Notes under the pieces: model-generated
Told to the model about the DNA's origin: nothing
The model's input: the letters and a program-made list of their open reading frames with translations, nothing else
Database searches by the model: none
Assembly (NCBI GenBank): GCA_016870235.1
Contig: VGCB01000160.1
Span: forward strand, 1 to 6,565
DNA from: Actinomycetota bacterium
Lineage (GTDB): Bacteria > Actinomycetota > Thermoleophilia > Gaiellales > Gaiellaceae
DNA length: 6,565 nt
Direction of reading: 5' to 3'
Position numbers and translations under genes: made by a program
Shown: in pieces, positions 5,595 to 6,565 of the stretch
How the letters are laid out: every line of letters starts with the position of its first letter
How positions within the stretch are numbered: position 1 is the first letter of the stretch

Positions 5595-6395
5595 ATGACC
5601 TCGGGACGCGACGACCGCATCCTCCTCGACGTCGCCGACGGGCTCGCCACCGTCACGCTGAACCGACCCGAGCGGCTGAACGCGATCGACGACGCGTGCT
5701 TCCGGATCCTCGCCGATCTCGCCGACGAGCTCGCGGCGCGCGACGACGTCCGGGCCGTCGTCCTCACCGGCGCGGGTCGGGCGTTCTGCGCGGGGGCCGA
5801 CCTCTCCGCGTTCGCGGCCGAGGTCGACTTCGACGACGCGCACATGGTGCGCGATCGGCTCCGCCGGGTTGGCGCCGTGGTCGAGAAGTGGGTCAACCTC
5901 GACAAGCCGACGCTCGCCGCCGTCAACGGGCTCGCCCTCGGCGGCGGCTGCAATCTCGCGCTCACGTGCGACCTGGTGCTGATGCGCGAGGACGCCACGA
6001 TCGGCCAGACCTACGTGCAGCGCGGACTCGTCATGGACATGGGCGGCACGTACTTCCTCCCGCGGCTCGTCGGCCGGGCGCTCGCGAACGAGATCGCCCT
6101 CTTCGGCGAGCCGCTGACGGCGGAGCACGCCGCCCGGATCGGGCTCGTCAACCGGAGCGTCCCGGTCGAGGACTGGGAGGCGACCGTCGGTGACTGGGGC
6201 CGGCGCCTCGCCCGAGGGGCGGGTCGGGCGCAGCGGCTGATCAAGACGGGCCTGCTCGCGTCGCCCCACGCCGACCTCCACACGATGCTCGAGTGGGAGG
6301 CGAACGCGATCGCGCTGATCTTCCAGACAGCGGACCTGCGCGAGGCGTTCGCCGCGTTCGCGGAGAAGCGCGACCCGGTGTTCCGCGGGCGCTGA
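5595..6395 (+). CDS. Crotonase-family enzyme (enoyl-CoA hydratase/isomerase), PaaG-like active site
   Basis: A 266-residue crotonase-fold protein of normal length acting on an acyl-CoA in the cytoplasm. Fold markers are VTLNRPERLNAID (20-32), the oxyanion-hole segments AFCAGADLSAF (63-73) and NGLALGGGCNLALTCD (111-126), and the C-terminal helix AFAAFAEKRDPVF (251-263). The two Glu residues that enoyl-CoA hydratases use (Glu144 and Glu164 of the rat enzyme) align with N120 and Y140, so ordinary hydration is unlikely. D148 in GLVMDMGGTYFLPRLVGR aligns with the Asp of GLxPDxGG in PaaG-type isomerases, making double-bond isomerisation or ring-opening chemistry more plausible. The open frame extends upstream to 4185 only as antisense of matB; the ATG at 5595 begins the recognisable domain. 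It is divergent from matB, and a shared acyl-CoA pathway is possible but not shown. Confidence 0.92.
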   Translation: MTSGRDDRILLDVADGLATVTLNRPERLNAIDDACFRILADLADELAARDDVRAVVLTGAGRAFCAGADLSAFAAEVDFDDAHMVRDRLRRVGAVVEKWVNLDKPTLAAVNGLALGGGCNLALTCDLVLMREDATIGQTYVQRGLVMDMGGTYFLPRLVGRALANEIALFGEPLTAEHAARIGLVNRSVPVEDWEATVGDWGRRLARGAGRAQRLIKTGLLASPHADLHTMLEWEANAIALIFQTADLREAFAAFAEKRDPVFRGR

Positions 6396-6422
6396 CCGGC
6401 GCGCCGACCAGAATGGGCCGGG

Positions 6423-6565
6423 ATGCTCGAGGCCGTCGCGCGCTCGTTCACGCTCAAGCTCGTCGGCCTCGCCCTCTTCCTCGTGCTCGCGTTCACGGCG
6501 GTCGGCCTCGCCGTCTACTGGCCGCGCGACCCGGTGGCGCCGGCGGCGTCGCTCCGTGCGACGCA
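6423..6565 (+). CDS. Membrane-anchored protein of unknown function, N-terminal part (cut by window edge)
   Basis: Forty-seven codons are visible from the ATG at 6423, 27 bases after the crotonase stop. Residues about 11-32 (LKLVGLALFLVLAFTAVGLAVY) form one hydrophobic segment after a short N-terminus with R7 and K12, followed by a Pro/Ala-rich stretch (WPRDPVAPAAS). This fits a signal anchor or uncleaved signal peptide with the remainder outside the membrane; no lipobox cysteine is seen. Codon use agrees with the neighbours, which favours a real gene over chance. The ribosome site is only a G-rich GGGCCGGG. It may be cotranscribed with the crotonase gene. I do not recognise the family from this fragment. 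Confidence 0.55.
   Translation, partial: MLEAVARSFTLKLVGLALFLVLAFTAVGLAVYWPRDPVAPAASLRAT

Overview
The window is high-GC (about 70% by eye), densely coded bacterial DNA with G/C-ending codons. Codon use, compact spacing, apparently leaderless genes and a malonyl-CoA synthetase resembling the Streptomyces enzyme suggest a chromosomal segment of an actinobacterium. A deep-branching soil lineage such as Thermoleophilia is possible, but I cannot prove it from the sequence. I see no rRNA, tRNA, CRISPR array, insertion sequence or phage gene.

Left part (1-1648): a truncated zinc-dependent alcohol dehydrogenase and a short-chain dehydrogenase/reductase (SDR) form a minus-strand pair with a 4-base stop/start overlap. 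They are divergent from a TetR-family regulator. The 71-base gap between SDR and regulator holds a perfect 10+10 bp inverted repeat, a candidate operator.

Centre (1649-3933): a 737-residue [4Fe-4S]/bis-MGD molybdo- or tungsto-enzyme, close in layout to acetylene hydratase. A second perfect inverted repeat (8+8 bp, AT-rich) lies just upstream and overlaps the -10 of a well-spaced sigma70-like promoter, so this gene is probably repressor controlled. The enzyme keeps a Cys at the expected metal-ligand position but has Pro where acetylene hydratase has its essential Asp. A related but different reaction is therefore likely.

Convergent gap (3934-4124): no gene, but several hairpins, an orphan ECF-sigma-like promoter motif and a terminator-like stem behind matB.

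Right part (4125-6565): malonyl-CoA synthetase (matB, minus) is divergent from a crotonase-family enzyme (plus) across only 39 bases. Both starts have a TAnnnT hexamer exactly six bases before the ATG, as expected for leaderless mRNAs. The crotonase lacks both catalytic Glu residues of enoyl-CoA hydratases and has an Asp at the position used by PaaG-type isomerases. A truncated membrane-anchored ORF of unknown function closes the window.

Working model (inference): the TetR protein controls a small catabolic cassette in which the molybdo/tungsto-enzyme and the two dehydrogenases act on consecutive intermediates. MatB and the crotonase belong to neighbouring acyl-CoA metabolism; nothing in the sequence ties them to the same pathway.
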